Assembly: GCA_021790115.1 (NCBI GenBank)
Contig: JAJYIM010000005.1
Span: 1-60,216 of the forward strand
Origin: Actinomycetes bacterium
GTDB lineage: Bacteria; Actinomycetota; Thermoleophilia; BMS3ABIN01
Direction of reading: 5' to 3'
DNA: 60,216 bases
The notes under the pieces were generated by a model. That model was not told where the DNA came from. It did not search any database and was given only the letters and a program-made list of their open reading frames with translations. The position numbers and the translations under genes are program-made. Of this stretch, positions 8,384 through 16,770 are shown one piece after another; the first letter of the stretch is position 1, and each line of letters begins with the position of its first letter.

Positions 8384-8404
8384 GCACAGGCTTTCAGGCT
8401 GTGC
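8384..8404. repeat. Dispersed 21-bp palindrome (variant copy)
   Basis: Arms GCACAGGCT and AGGCTGTGC around a TTC centre, in the trpF leader. It is a slightly diverged member of the GCACAGGCT...AGCCTGTGC family seen at five other intergenic sites in this window. A further GGGCCTGTGC arm follows at about 8411-8420, so alternative pairings are possible. Confidence 0.6.
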
Positions 8405-8473
8405 AGGCACGGGCCTGTGCGAAAAAGAAATCTCCCAAAGGCAGGCAAACGCGCGCCATCTGCCTGATGTGAT

Positions 8474-8496
8474 AAAAAAGCCCGGATAATCCGGAC
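8474..8496 (-). terminator. Rho-independent terminator after the L,D-transpeptidase gene
   Basis: Read leftwards: GTCCGGAT-T-ATCCGGGC (8496-8480) followed by six U (8479-8474). It lies 50 nt past the stop of the L,D-transpeptidase gene and isolates it from trpF. Confidence 0.7.
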
Positions 8497-8545
8497 CGCG
8501 ATTGCACCCTGTATTTGTCTGACCAATTCCCGGCGGCCCTAAAAT

Positions 8546-9907
8546 TTACTCGTGGATGTGAATGGGAGCGCCCAGCGGCACCCAGTTAAAGATGTGATGG
8601 GCAGTCTCCACCGGCAGGCCCACACAGCCATGGCTGGAGCGTACCCCGAAAGTAGTAGCCCAGTAATTCCCGTGCATGGTGTAATCGCCGTCGAAGACCA
8701 TTACCCAGGGAACATGGGGAGCAAAATAGCCGGGGCCCCGCATATCCACGGAGGAAATCTTGGCGTAAATCGTGAAATCTCCCAGCGGCGTGGGGCTGCC
8801 GATAGCGCCGCTGGCGCACTGGTAACTTTCAATCGGGTTGCCGTTTTCCAGCAACGTCACTGTCTCGGTGGACACGTTCACGTCTATGGACTTCGACGGC
8901 GCCGTTGTGAATGTGGCCTGCATGTCACGATCGACAAATCCTCCGCTGATGCCGTGAAACGCCTGAGCGCCTCCTTTCAGCAGGATCGTGACATCCTGGA
9001 GATGATCCCAGCTCTTGGCGGGAACAAACTGCAGCTCATTGGGCTGAGGCCAGCTGAAACTGCCGGCTACCTTGGGCTCAATAGAGACGAGCTGCTGCGC
9101 CATCTGCGGATTGGAAACCGGCTCGCTAAACACGATCGTAGGATGCGCATCGGTGCTGGCGTTGGTGACGCTGTCGGCAGGCGAGAATGTCACACCCAAT
9201 GAGGGCGGCGTGCTTAAGGTCGCGGTCACCGGCTGATTCATCTGGACGCCGTTCTTCGAAGTGGCCGCGGTTATCGTCAGCGCATATTTCTTGCCCTGCT
9301 CAAACTTGGCCAGGGAGATAATCGCGGTGCGGCCGTCGTCGCTGACTCTGGACGTGCTCTTTACGCCGTCCAGCTTATAATTAAAACTGCTGATGGGGAT
9401 ATTCCACTGCAGCTTCAGGTCCTGGCCATTCTTGACAACCAGCCCATCCTTGCTCACGACCGGCATAGGCGTGATCAGGGTTGTAAATGTTGATGTTTCC
9501 TGCACCTGCCTGTCGGCAATGCCGGATAGCCCAATCTTCTTGACGGTGCCGCTGACCGTGACAGTATACTCTGCATCCGCCACCAGCGGATTTGATCCAT
9601 CAGCCGCTACAAATTTGCCATTTTGCAAATGGCCTGCAATTATCCGTCCGTTGTCCCGGGAGCCGTCCGGGGCAATTTTCTTCTCCAGCACGCTCACCGA
9701 AGTGATCGCGGCGCCCCAGTGGCTGGCGGCAATTTCAAGCGACTGCTGTGAGGGGTTTATCTCGCTGGCGCCATTGGCGGGGCTGATAGCAATCCCGGGC
9801 GGAAAAACCACGAGCACCAGGACGACGGCAATTATTACCAGGGCAATAATAAACCCGGCCACAAGGGCAGCCAGTTTCCTTGGAGCCATCGATAAAAACC
9901 GTGGCAT
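8546..9907 (-). CDS. Membrane-anchored L,D-transpeptidase with Ig-like repeats
   Basis: A 453-residue envelope protein. One transmembrane anchor spans about residues 10-36, followed by several beta-rich Ig-like modules (Big-5-like 'NPSQQSLEI', 'SPADSVTNASTDAHPTIVFS') and a C-terminal YkuD domain. The catalytic signature is intact: an upstream HGNYW and SSHGCVGLP with the nucleophilic Cys. YkuD enzymes form 3-3 peptide cross-links or anchor proteins to peptidoglycan, outside the membrane. The Ig-Ig-YkuD layout matches actinobacterial LdtMt-type enzymes. A terminator follows. The start is ATG 9907 or, less likely, the in-frame ATG six codons later. Confidence 0.92.
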   Translation of the reverse strand: MPRFLSMAPRKLAALVAGFIIALVIIAVVLVLVVFPPGIAISPANGASEINPSQQSLEIAASHWGAAITSVSVLEKKIAPDGSRDNGRIIAGHLQNGKFVAADGSNPLVADAEYTVTVSGTVKKIGLSGIADRQVQETSTFTTLITPMPVVSKDGLVVKNGQDLKLQWNIPISSFNYKLDGVKSTSRVSDDGRTAIISLAKFEQGKKYALTITAATSKNGVQMNQPVTATLSTPPSLGVTFSPADSVTNASTDAHPTIVFSEPVSNPQMAQQLVSIEPKVAGSFSWPQPNELQFVPAKSWDHLQDVTILLKGGAQAFHGISGGFVDRDMQATFTTAPSKSIDVNVSTETVTLLENGNPIESYQCASGAIGSPTPLGDFTIYAKISSVDMRGPGYFAPHVPWVMVFDGDYTMHGNYWATTFGVRSSHGCVGLPVETAHHIFNWVPLGAPIHIHE

Positions 9908-10259
9908 CTTTGGTAGCTCAGCTTGTTTTGCAGCCTCTCTGCCCAGCTTAACCGCCCTGCCTGATGCTTGATATGATAATTAGGCCTTCCGAAACTGCTG
10001 CCGGAATAATACTTTAGAATCTACCCTGCCGGCGCCACCGTCTAACCCCCGCTTGCCGGTATCATGTTGCCACTTGCCTTTTTGACAACAAGCCTGCCGG
10101 CGGCTGTGCCCCAAATTAAAAAAGTATAACAATTGCAGCAGTTTGTTTCCAGATAATTTATAATTACTGCAAACATTTTACGAGTTCCTGCTTATTTTTT
10201 TACAATTTGCTTTCGGGGGGCTGCCATGATTGCCGCCCAGGCAGAATCTGGCGCAAATT
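9908..10259. other. Intergenic region, divergent promoters likely
   Basis: About 350 nt between the diverging L,D-transpeptidase and DUF523 genes. The right half (10110-10200) is AT-rich, suited to promoters for the rightward genes. No RNA gene, repeat or conserved frame is apparent. Confidence 0.5.
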
Positions 10260-10724
10260 ATGATGGAATTGAAGCGGGAAAAAATTTTGGTTAGCGGCTG
10301 CCTCGCCGGGCTCCCCTGCAGTCATGACGGCCAGGGGCGCCTCAACAAAACGGTCAGGCGCCTGGTTGATGATGGCGCCGCAGTGCCCGTCTGCCCCGAG
10401 CAATTGGCGGGCCTGCCTTCGCCGCGTGAAATGGCCGAGATTGATGGCGGTGACGGAACCGGCGTCCTGGACGGAAAAGCCCGCGTCCGCTCGCGCCCGG
10501 GAAAGGATCTGTCGGCCGCTTTCACCAAAGGCGCGCAGGAAACGCTTAAGCTTGCCCGCCGCCACAGCTGCCGCATGGCGGTGCTTAAAGCCAGAAGCCC
10601 CTCCTGCGGCCGGGGACAGATTTACAACGGCAGTTTCCGTGGCCGGCTGAAGTCCGGCAGCGGCGTCACGGCGGCTCTGCTCATGCGCGCCGGCATTGAG
10701 GTTGCCACTGATGAAGAAATATAA
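10260..10724 (+). CDS. DUF523 family protein
   Basis: A small cytoplasmic protein of the DUF523 family, function not established. Diagnostic motifs are ILVSGCLAGLPCSHDGQ at the N-terminus, VPVCPEQLAGLPSPR, and LKARSPSCGRGQIYNG with the conserved SCG. Conserved Cys residues suggest metal or Fe-S binding, but this is not shown. ATG 10260 is chosen; a TTG at 10230 downstream of a G-run is an alternative. It overlaps the PP-loop gene by 14 nt, so the two probably work together, perhaps in sulfur transfer to RNA (inference). Confidence 0.85.
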   Translation: MMELKREKILVSGCLAGLPCSHDGQGRLNKTVRRLVDDGAAVPVCPEQLAGLPSPREMAEIDGGDGTGVLDGKARVRSRPGKDLSAAFTKGAQETLKLARRHSCRMAVLKARSPSCGRGQIYNGSFRGRLKSGSGVTAALLMRAGIEVATDEEI

Positions 10725-11733
10725 AGCAATCGCGCTGCTCTCCGGCGGCCTGGACAGCCGCCTGGCCGTCAAGATGATGCTCGATCAGGGCATTGAGCTG
10801 GAAGCGGTCAATTTCGTCACCGCTTTTTGCACCTGCACCGCCAAGAGCAGTTGCAAATCCGAAGCCAGCAAGGCGGCGGCGGAATTTGGCATCCCGCTGA
10901 AAGTTCTCAACGCCACGGACGAGATCCTGACAGCGGTGAGGGAGCCCCGGCATGGTTTTGGCCGCGGCCTCAACCCGTGCCTGGACTGCCGCATCAGCAT
11001 GTTTCGCCGGGCCGGGCGGCGCATGCGCGAAACTGGCGCCGGCTTTATCGTCACGGGCGAGGTCTGGGGAGAGCGCCCGATGTCGCAGCGCCCGGATGCG
11101 ATGCGCATCATTGAGCGGGAGTCCGGCCTGGAAGGGCTGATCGTGCGGCCGCTCTGTGCCCATCTGTTCGAACCCAGCCTGCCGGAGCGCGAGGGCTGGG
11201 TCGACCGCGGGCGGATGATGGCAATTGCCGGGCGTTCGCGCAAGCCGCAGATGCAGCTGGCGGCGGAGCTGGGGGTTTATGACTATCCCTGCCCGGCGGG
11301 TGGCTGCCTGCTTTGCGACCGCAACTTCTCTGCCCGCCTGCGGATGCTGCTGGCGGAAAACCCGGAGCCCGGGATTGCCGAGATCCAGGCGCTCAAGCTG
11401 GGGCGGCTATTTATCTCCTCCAGCGGCAGCAGGATCATCATTCCGCGCAACGAGGAAGAAACCAGCCGGCTTGAGGCTCTGGCCCGCCCCGGCGACATCA
11501 TCATGAGCGCCGATGGTTTCGCGGGCCCGACGACGCTGATAAAGGGAGCCGGCGACGGTGATGGCAGCATCGAGGAGGCGGCGGCGCTGACGGCGCGCTA
11601 CGGCCGGGCAAGGGAAGAGGAAACAGTATCAATAAGCTGGCGCCTCGCCGGCGCGGCAGAGAAAACGGCAGAATCATTGCAGGCCTTGCCGGCAACGGGC
11701 CGGCGGCTGGCCGGCACGCTGGAGCGCCTCTGA
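10711..11733 (+). CDS. PP-loop ATPase, tRNA thiolation (ThiI/MnmA-like)
   Basis: A 340-residue protein beginning with a PP-loop (ALLSGGLDSRLA), the ATP-pyrophosphatase signature of enzymes that adenylate an RNA base before sulfur insertion. Cys clusters in FCTCTAKSSC, GLNPCLDC and YPCPAGGCLLCD could carry sulfur or a metal. Homologues are often labelled 'tRNA (5-methylaminomethyl-2-thiouridylate) methyltransferase', a name better treated as unproven. The ATG at 10711 has GAGG 9 nt upstream and is preferred over 10696. It is coupled to DUF523. Exact tRNA position unknown. Confidence 0.8.
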   Translation: MKKYKAIALLSGGLDSRLAVKMMLDQGIELEAVNFVTAFCTCTAKSSCKSEASKAAAEFGIPLKVLNATDEILTAVREPRHGFGRGLNPCLDCRISMFRRAGRRMRETGAGFIVTGEVWGERPMSQRPDAMRIIERESGLEGLIVRPLCAHLFEPSLPEREGWVDRGRMMAIAGRSRKPQMQLAAELGVYDYPCPAGGCLLCDRNFSARLRMLLAENPEPGIAEIQALKLGRLFISSSGSRIIIPRNEEETSRLEALARPGDIIMSADGFAGPTTLIKGAGDGDGSIEEAAALTARYGRAREEETVSISWRLAGAAEKTAESLQALPATGRRLAGTLERL

Positions 11734-11843
11734 CAAAGCGGTTTCAGATACAATGAATCCTTTAATAATCATTAAAATCTAAGTTATTGATGATTGCGCT
11801 CCGAAACAATAAACATAACCAAGAGAAGCGAGGGGGAGAATAA

Positions 11844-12164
11844 GTGCAATCCATAATTCCTGTTTTTGGCTCACGTTATCTTGATTCCTGCTCCGGCGGT
11901 TGAGGGCCAAGCTGGTCTCTGGAAGAGGTCACCGAAACTATTAACAGGCAACTGGCCCACGATTTTGACGGCGGCGCCAGGTTGCGTTATGTCGATTTTG
12001 ATTCCCATGATCTTGCCGAATACCCTGATGTGCGCCAAAAAGTTAAGCAAGGCTCCATCGAGCCCGGCGCCATTATGATTGAAGGCAAGCTCGTTAACAT
12101 CTGGGAAATCTCTTACACCAGGCTGCTCGCCGAGTTTGAGCGGCTGGGGGCAAAAAAACAGTAA
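11844..12164 (+). CDS. Putative thioredoxin-fold selenoprotein (in-frame UGA = Sec20)
   Basis: A 106-residue frame opened by GTG 11844 with a strong Shine-Dalgarno (AGGGGGAG, 5 nt spacer) and interrupted only by TGA at 11901-11903. Read as selenocysteine, it gives C16-S-G-G-U20-G-P, a CxxxU redox pair at the end of a first strand-loop (IIPVFGSRYLDSC). A helix and strand follow (LRYVDFDSHD) and then AIMIEGKLV, much like small thioredoxin-fold oxidoreductases of the YuzD type. A stem-loop with a GGA loop begins 9 nt after the UGA, matching bacterial SECIS geometry. No close family is recognised. The alternative is a nonsense mutation in a Cys homologue. Standard gene calling would report only 11982-12164 or nothing. 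Confidence 0.75.
11901..11931 (+). promoter_or_regulatory. UGA codon with bacterial SECIS-like stem-loop
   Basis: TGA at 11901-11903. An 8-bp stem pairs 11913-11920 (TGGTCTCT) with 11924-11931 (AGAGGTCA), with two G-U pairs, closing a GGA loop at 11921-11923. The loop G is 17 nt after the UGA, inside the 16-37 nt range used for bacterial SECIS elements, which also require a G early in the loop. Confidence 0.6.
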
Positions 12165-12256
12165 GATTCCGCCTCAAGGGAATGTCCCGTTCCGACCGGC
12201 TGTCAAAGTATTTTGGCTTTGCCTCGCAGCGGATTGCCTTTTGAGACAAAATCCAG

Positions 12257-13108
12257 TTACTTGATCCGCTTTAGCAGCACCGGCACTTCTGTTTGCCTCA
12301 GGATCCCCTTTACCGTTGCCGCCCGTTCGCCTGCCATCTGCCCGCGCCAGATGAGAGCTATCATGTCCTCGTGTTGCTCGCGCGCAAAGGCAAGAGTCTC
12401 GGCAACGGTGCCTCCCGTCCGGTAGACGAGACGGATGTTTGCTTCGGGTTGCCGGGCCGCGAAGCGGCGCATGAACTCATCGGCCCATCCTGACCAGTCG
12501 TAATGAGGCCGGTCAAGATATCTGGGGCCGGTGAATGCACCTGCTTCGACGGGCTGCCTGGCGCTGACGGCAACATGAAGCACGTCAATATCCGCTCCCA
12601 TCATCTGCGCCAGGCTAAAGACCTGGTCCACCTCGCTTGCCGTCACCGGCGAGCCGTCATGAGGAATCAGCATCCGGCCCGGCTGCCAGTCGCGGTCGGG
12701 TGTGCCCTGCCTGAGCGGGCGCACCACCATCACCGGGATATCGCATTGCTGAATCACGTTCATGGTGACGCTGCCGGCAACGAGCCCGGCATCGTGCGTT
12801 CTGCCATGGCTAGACATGACAATCATGCTGGCGTCGAGGCTGGTGCCCAGCTCCAGAATGGCATTGACGATTTGACCGGTAGGTTGATGAAAAATGATTT
12901 TTTTGGTGTTGACCTGGCCCAGATTGAGCAGCCGCAGCAGCTGTTCTTCCGGCTGCGGCTCCTTGCCAACGTAAACAACGTGCAATGACGCCTCCAGCAG
13001 CCGCGCCACGGCCTCGGCGGCGCCGAAGGCCCGGGCGGCTGTGCGTGAGCCGTCCAGAGGAATGATGATCGCGCGCTGGTAATTACCATTGTCAGGATGA
13101 TTTATCAA
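12257..13108 (-). CDS. Universal stress protein, tandem UspA domains
   Basis: A cytoplasmic protein of 283 aa with two UspA folds. The first starts at RAIIIPLDGSRTA and ends with the ATP-type motif SSHGRTHDAGLVAGSV...VMVVRPL. The second starts at RMLIPHDGSPVT and ends LLKRIK, with a less clear nucleotide motif. Tandem Usp proteins are common in Actinomycetota and linked to dormancy and energy stress. The start is TTG 13108, with AGGGAGG 5 nt upstream; longer versions lie inside the GH65 gene and are not family-like. It overlaps the HAD-GH65 gene by 17 nt, so they are co-translated, which hints at joint use under stress. Confidence 0.88.
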   Translation of the reverse strand: MINHPDNGNYQRAIIIPLDGSRTAARAFGAAEAVARLLEASLHVVYVGKEPQPEEQLLRLLNLGQVNTKKIIFHQPTGQIVNAILELGTSLDASMIVMSSHGRTHDAGLVAGSVTMNVIQQCDIPVMVVRPLRQGTPDRDWQPGRMLIPHDGSPVTASEVDQVFSLAQMMGADIDVLHVAVSARQPVEAGAFTGPRYLDRPHYDWSGWADEFMRRFAARQPEANIRLVYRTGGTVAETLAFAREQHEDMIALIWRGQMAGERAATVKGILRQTEVPVLLKRIK

Positions 13109-16100
13109 AAAGGCCTCCCTTCTCCCCGGCCGGCCCCTGATCGCCCGGCAGCGCAACAACGCCGGCGCCGGGCTCGGCGCCGGGCCGCTTAAAATCGCCC
13201 CAGCCGTCTCCCCCCCAGCGTGAAACATAGCTGCCTGCCGCCAGAGGCGTCAGCCGGCCGCCGAATATTCCTAACTTAGCCTCCCCCTCTCCCGCAATTT
13301 CCACACCGGTTTCAGCCTCCCGCCTGACGGTGAAACGCAACTGCATGTTTCGCCAAAGCAGCGTGAATTCGATTTTGCCCCATTGCCCGGGCAGCCGCGG
13401 GTAAACGTAAATGCCTTCCCTGGTTATCCTGACGCCGGCAAAACCCATAATCACCTGTTGCCAGAGCCCGCCCAGCGCCGCCACGTGAATGCCGCCGGCG
13501 GCATTGCCGTAGGTCAAGTCAATTCTTGCGCCCCTGCGGAAATAATGCCAGGCAGTCTCCATCAGGCCCAGCCGCGCGGCCACCAGGCCATAAATGGCAG
13601 GCGAGAGCGAGCTGCCGTGGCAGGTGCGGGGCTCGTAATAATCAAAGCTGTTTCTAACGGCGGCCGGATCAAGTTCCTCTTCCAGCAGGTAAAGCGCCAT
13701 GACAACATCGGCCTGCTTGACAAGCTGGGAAGCGACCGTGCGCTCGTGGCCCAGCAGCACGTCAACCGGCGCCCAGCGCGGCTCCAGCCGGCCAAGGTCA
13801 ATGTCCTCCAGCTGAAAGTAGCCGCCAAACTGCTCAATGACGCCTGCGGCTGTGCCTGTTGGCGCGCCGGCAGGTCCGCCCTTGGCGTCGGCGCCGCGCG
13901 CCGCCTCCGTGAGCCCGGCTTCTCTCGGGCCGGCCGGCAGTGGCTTTTTTTCTGCACGCTTGCCGGCCACCCGGGCGGCCGGCCCCAGATGCATGCCGGC
14001 GGCCACCTGCCGCCAGCGCGCAGGCTCGCCGTCGTCAAACCCCAGCTTTTCCGCCAGCAATTGCCATTCCTGCGGCCACCCGGCCTTAAGCCACTCCACC
14101 ACCTCGGCGGCGCGCCTTAAATTCCAGCGCGCCGTCAGGTTGGTGTAAAAGTTGTCATCCACACCCTCGTCGTGATACTCATCCGGGCCTTCCACGCCGA
14201 GAATATGGAAAACCCCATCCCTGGCGGTAACGCGGCTGGCCCAAAAGCGGGCGGTCTCGATCAGCAGCTCGGCGCCGGCGCCGGCCATGAAGCTGTCATC
14301 GCCGCTGACGTTCCAGTACAACCAGGCGCCCCAGGCAACCGCGGCGCTGATGTGGTGCTCGAGCTTGCCGGAAAGAACGGGCACAACCTCGCCTTTGGCG
14401 TCAAGCACAGCAGCCGGCGTCATGTCCGCGCCCGTAGCGGTTGCCTCCCAGGAAAAAAGCGCCCCGGCATAACCCTTTTTGATTGCATTGCCGCGGGCCG
14501 CAGACAGGGTGTGGAAACGGTACATGAGCATGTTGCGGGCCGTAGGCGGATGAGTGAAGATGAAAAAAGGCAGGATAAACATCTCTGCGTCCCAGAAAAT
14601 ATGTCCCTTGTAGATGGACCCGGTAAGCGCCCGGGCGCTGATGGAAATCCGCTCGTCATGAGGATTGCCGGCGCTGATCAGGTGATAGCAGGCAAAATTA
14701 AGCCACTGCTGACTCTCCGGGTCATCCACGCTGATGGCGACTGCGGCGCGCCGCTGCCGCCACGCCTCTGCCTGATCCAGCAACAGCCCGGTGAATCCGC
14801 GCTTGCTGAGCCGGCCTGCATGTGACCTTGCCTCCTGGGCGGGGCCGGCGCTTTCCCGGGAAGTGTAAATGCCGACGTATTTCTCAATCGTGACCGGCTG
14901 CCCGGGCGCGGCCCGCCAGCGCCAGTTTTCGAACACCCCCGAATCGTCCGACTGGCTGTCCCGGGCCGGCTCGATAAAACCCGGGGCCGCGGCGCTCCTT
15001 TGATGCTGGACCAGAGTTATGCCCGTATATGCCGTCCGGGCTTCAATAAAGACGCCGCCGTTTTTCCCCGCATCTTTTTCGATAATCTGCAGCGCCGGAA
15101 CACAGCCACCACATATCTTTAATCCGGTCTTGAGGTGGATATCGCCGCGGTAATTTTCCGGCCTTACCGTTACTCTTTCCACGAGGCCATGCGGATCGGC
15201 CAGCGGTGCAAAGCGGGTGAACCTGATCAGCGTTATCCGGTTGTCATGTCCCCGGTGGCGCCACTCGCGGAAGAGCACACCCCTGCTCAGGTCCAGGATG
15301 CGCCTTTGTTCCAGCAGACTTTTCTTGGCAGCGTACAGGTGCTCACCGTTGACAGTGATGCGCGTGAAGATCCAGTCAGGCGCCACGATCAGCTCTTCAA
15401 TCGATTCTTCGCTTGTTTTGTCGTACAACCCGGCTACCAGCGTCGCCGGCGCCGAAGACCTGACCTGCTCCGCCAGGGAGCCGCGGCTGCCCAGATAGCC
15501 GTTGCCAATGGCAAGCAGGGACTCAATTTCGCGCTCCCGCAGATGATTAAAACCGGTCTCTTCCAGCACGGCGGCCGGGTCATCTGCAGGCAGCAGTTGC
15601 CGGTGCAAGCGGATCTGGGCCTGCAGCAGCTCTAAAAAACAGGCAGGGCCGCCGCCTAAATACCGGACCTGGGCAGGAACGCCGTTGGGCTCCGGGCCCA
15701 CGGAGATATAGGTGGAGCCAGACGGCCAGTCTTCAGCTTCGGCGGCAGGGCCGGCTGCACCTGGCGCGGCCAGCTCGGGCAACACCATGTGAAAATCGCT
15801 GCCCTCAAAGCCGGCCACGGGTCCAAACTCGTCGCCGCCAATGAGCATGTCTGCAAAGGGAATATTTCTTTTGCGGCAAAGCTCGCCGGCAATCCAGCGC
15901 ATCGAATCTGACTTGTCGGTGAGGCCGACTTCGATGTGCTTGACGTCGCTGGTGACCCGGGCCCCGGCGAGGCCGAAGCGCCGGGAGTAATAGGCAGTCA
16001 GCTCAAAAGCGCTATGGATGCCGCCGGCAAAGCCGCCGTCCCGAAGGCGGGCTTCCGTTTTTTTGATAAGCTTGCCGATCTGTGATTTGGGCGGGTCCGG

Positions 16101-16553
16101 CCATTCGGGAATGAGGTCAATCTTGCGGCGGTTCAGGCGGTCGAAAACCACTGCAACGGAGACGCGGGAGCGGCCCTCGATGTCCTGCCTGACGGCAGTG
16201 GCGATCCGGTCCAGTAGCTCATTTTCGTGTGGAGTCGCTTCCTTGTGGTAAATGAGCATAGGGGATCCGCCTTCGTCAAAACCGTACACTTCCGAGCCCC
16301 GGTTGGTGCAAACATGAAGGCGGCGCTTGTGGGGGCTGTTAATAAGAGAGCACACCTGGCGGTCGATGTTGCCAAAGTTAGTGCCGGTGACAATGACAAT
16401 GAAAACTTCCAGCTCAAGCAGCTCTTCCAGGGCGGCCGCCACCGGGGCGGCGTCGGCGCGCCGGTCGCTGACGGCCGTGCCGTCCCAGTCAAAAGCAATT
16501 ATCCGGAATAAGTGCTGAGCCGCCTGCGGAAACGCGGCAAGGCAACCAGGCAT
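13092..16553 (-). CDS. HAD hydrolase fused to GH65 disaccharide phosphorylase
   Basis: A 1153-residue fusion. Residues about 1-260 are a HAD phosphatase: IIAFDWDGTAV (nucleophile Asp in DWDGT), VIVTGTN, and LIGGDEFGPVAGFEGSDFHMVLPE as the metal-binding end. Residues about 330-1100 are a GH65 phosphorylase: FREWRHRGHDN, HIFWDAEMFILPFF and the general-acid Glu in VEGPDEYHDEGVDDN. GH65 enzymes phosphorolyse trehalose, kojibiose, maltose or nigerose to a hexose 1-phosphate and hexose. An N-terminal HAD resembling Cof/trehalose-phosphatase enzymes is less usual than beta-phosphoglucomutase fusions. About 45 Ala/Gly/Pro-rich residues interrupt the GH65 domain after LARWRQVAAGMHLG. Substrate not determinable here. 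Confidence 0.88.
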   Translation of the reverse strand: MPGCLAAFPQAAQHLFRIIAFDWDGTAVSDRRADAAPVAAALEELLELEVFIVIVTGTNFGNIDRQVCSLINSPHKRRLHVCTNRGSEVYGFDEGGSPMLIYHKEATPHENELLDRIATAVRQDIEGRSRVSVAVVFDRLNRRKIDLIPEWPDPPKSQIGKLIKKTEARLRDGGFAGGIHSAFELTAYYSRRFGLAGARVTSDVKHIEVGLTDKSDSMRWIAGELCRKRNIPFADMLIGGDEFGPVAGFEGSDFHMVLPELAAPGAAGPAAEAEDWPSGSTYISVGPEPNGVPAQVRYLGGGPACFLELLQAQIRLHRQLLPADDPAAVLEETGFNHLREREIESLLAIGNGYLGSRGSLAEQVRSSAPATLVAGLYDKTSEESIEELIVAPDWIFTRITVNGEHLYAAKKSLLEQRRILDLSRGVLFREWRHRGHDNRITLIRFTRFAPLADPHGLVERVTVRPENYRGDIHLKTGLKICGGCVPALQIIEKDAGKNGGVFIEARTAYTGITLVQHQRSAAAPGFIEPARDSQSDDSGVFENWRWRAAPGQPVTIEKYVGIYTSRESAGPAQEARSHAGRLSKRGFTGLLLDQAEAWRQRRAAVAISVDDPESQQWLNFACYHLISAGNPHDERISISARALTGSIYKGHIFWDAEMFILPFFIFTHPPTARNMLMYRFHTLSAARGNAIKKGYAGALFSWEATATGADMTPAAVLDAKGEVVPVLSGKLEHHISAAVAWGAWLYWNVSGDDSFMAGAGAELLIETARFWASRVTARDGVFHILGVEGPDEYHDEGVDDNFYTNLTARWNLRRAAEVVEWLKAGWPQEWQLLAEKLGFDDGEPARWRQVAAGMHLGPAARVAGKRAEKKPLPAGPREAGLTEAARGADAKGGPAGAPTGTAAGVIEQFGGYFQLEDIDLGRLEPRWAPVDVLLGHERTVASQLVKQADVVMALYLLEEELDPAAVRNSFDYYEPRTCHGSSLSPAIYGLVAARLGLMETAWHYFRRGARIDLTYGNAAGGIHVAALGGLWQQVIMGFAGVRITREGIYVYPRLPGQWGKIEFTLLWRNMQLRFTVRREAETGVEIAGEGEAKLGIFGGRLTPLAAGSYVSRWGGDGWGDFKRPGAEPGAGVVALPGDQGPAGEKGGLFDKSS

Positions 16554-16676
16554 AATTTCCCCCCGGGCGGTTTACAATGGTTGGCTTAAACCTGCAAGTA
16601 GCCTATCCCAAGCCGGCGGGGTTGAAACGCGCCTGATTAGCCTCAACAACGCGTAGATGGCAGACTTTCGGTAGAT

Positions 16677-16695
16677 GGCAGGCTTTTAGCCTGCC
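16677..16695. repeat. 19-bp palindrome related to the GCACAGGCT family
   Basis: GGCAGGCT-TTT-AGCCTGCC-like palindrome, preceded twice by GTAGATGGCAG. It lies in the spacer between the HAD-GH65 start and the site-2 protease end, 40 nt from a canonical GCACAGGCT palindrome. Confidence 0.6.
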
Positions 16696-16734
16696 TTTGG
16701 GAGAGTTTATCTACGCAAAGAGAAGCCCTCATCT

Positions 16735-16755
16735 GCACAGGCTAAAAGCCTGTGC
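16735..16755. repeat. Dispersed 21-bp palindrome
   Basis: Arms GCACAGGCT and AGCCTGTGC around AAA, flanked by CT on the left and CTACC on the right. It lies 15 nt from the site-2 protease stop, so it would form a 3'-UTR hairpin. Confidence 0.75.
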
Positions 16756-16770
16756 CTACCAAGCTAGGCT

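Noticed and set aside
8355-8545. Trp leader peptide or T-box upstream of trpF.
   Set aside because: No Trp-rich short frame and no T-box sequence; only a dispersed palindrome and the terminator of the upstream gene.
11866-12078. A 70-codon frame overlapping the selenoprotein gene.
   Set aside because: Different frame, no Shine-Dalgarno, unlikely composition; the UGA-containing frame has the good start and the protein-like sequence.
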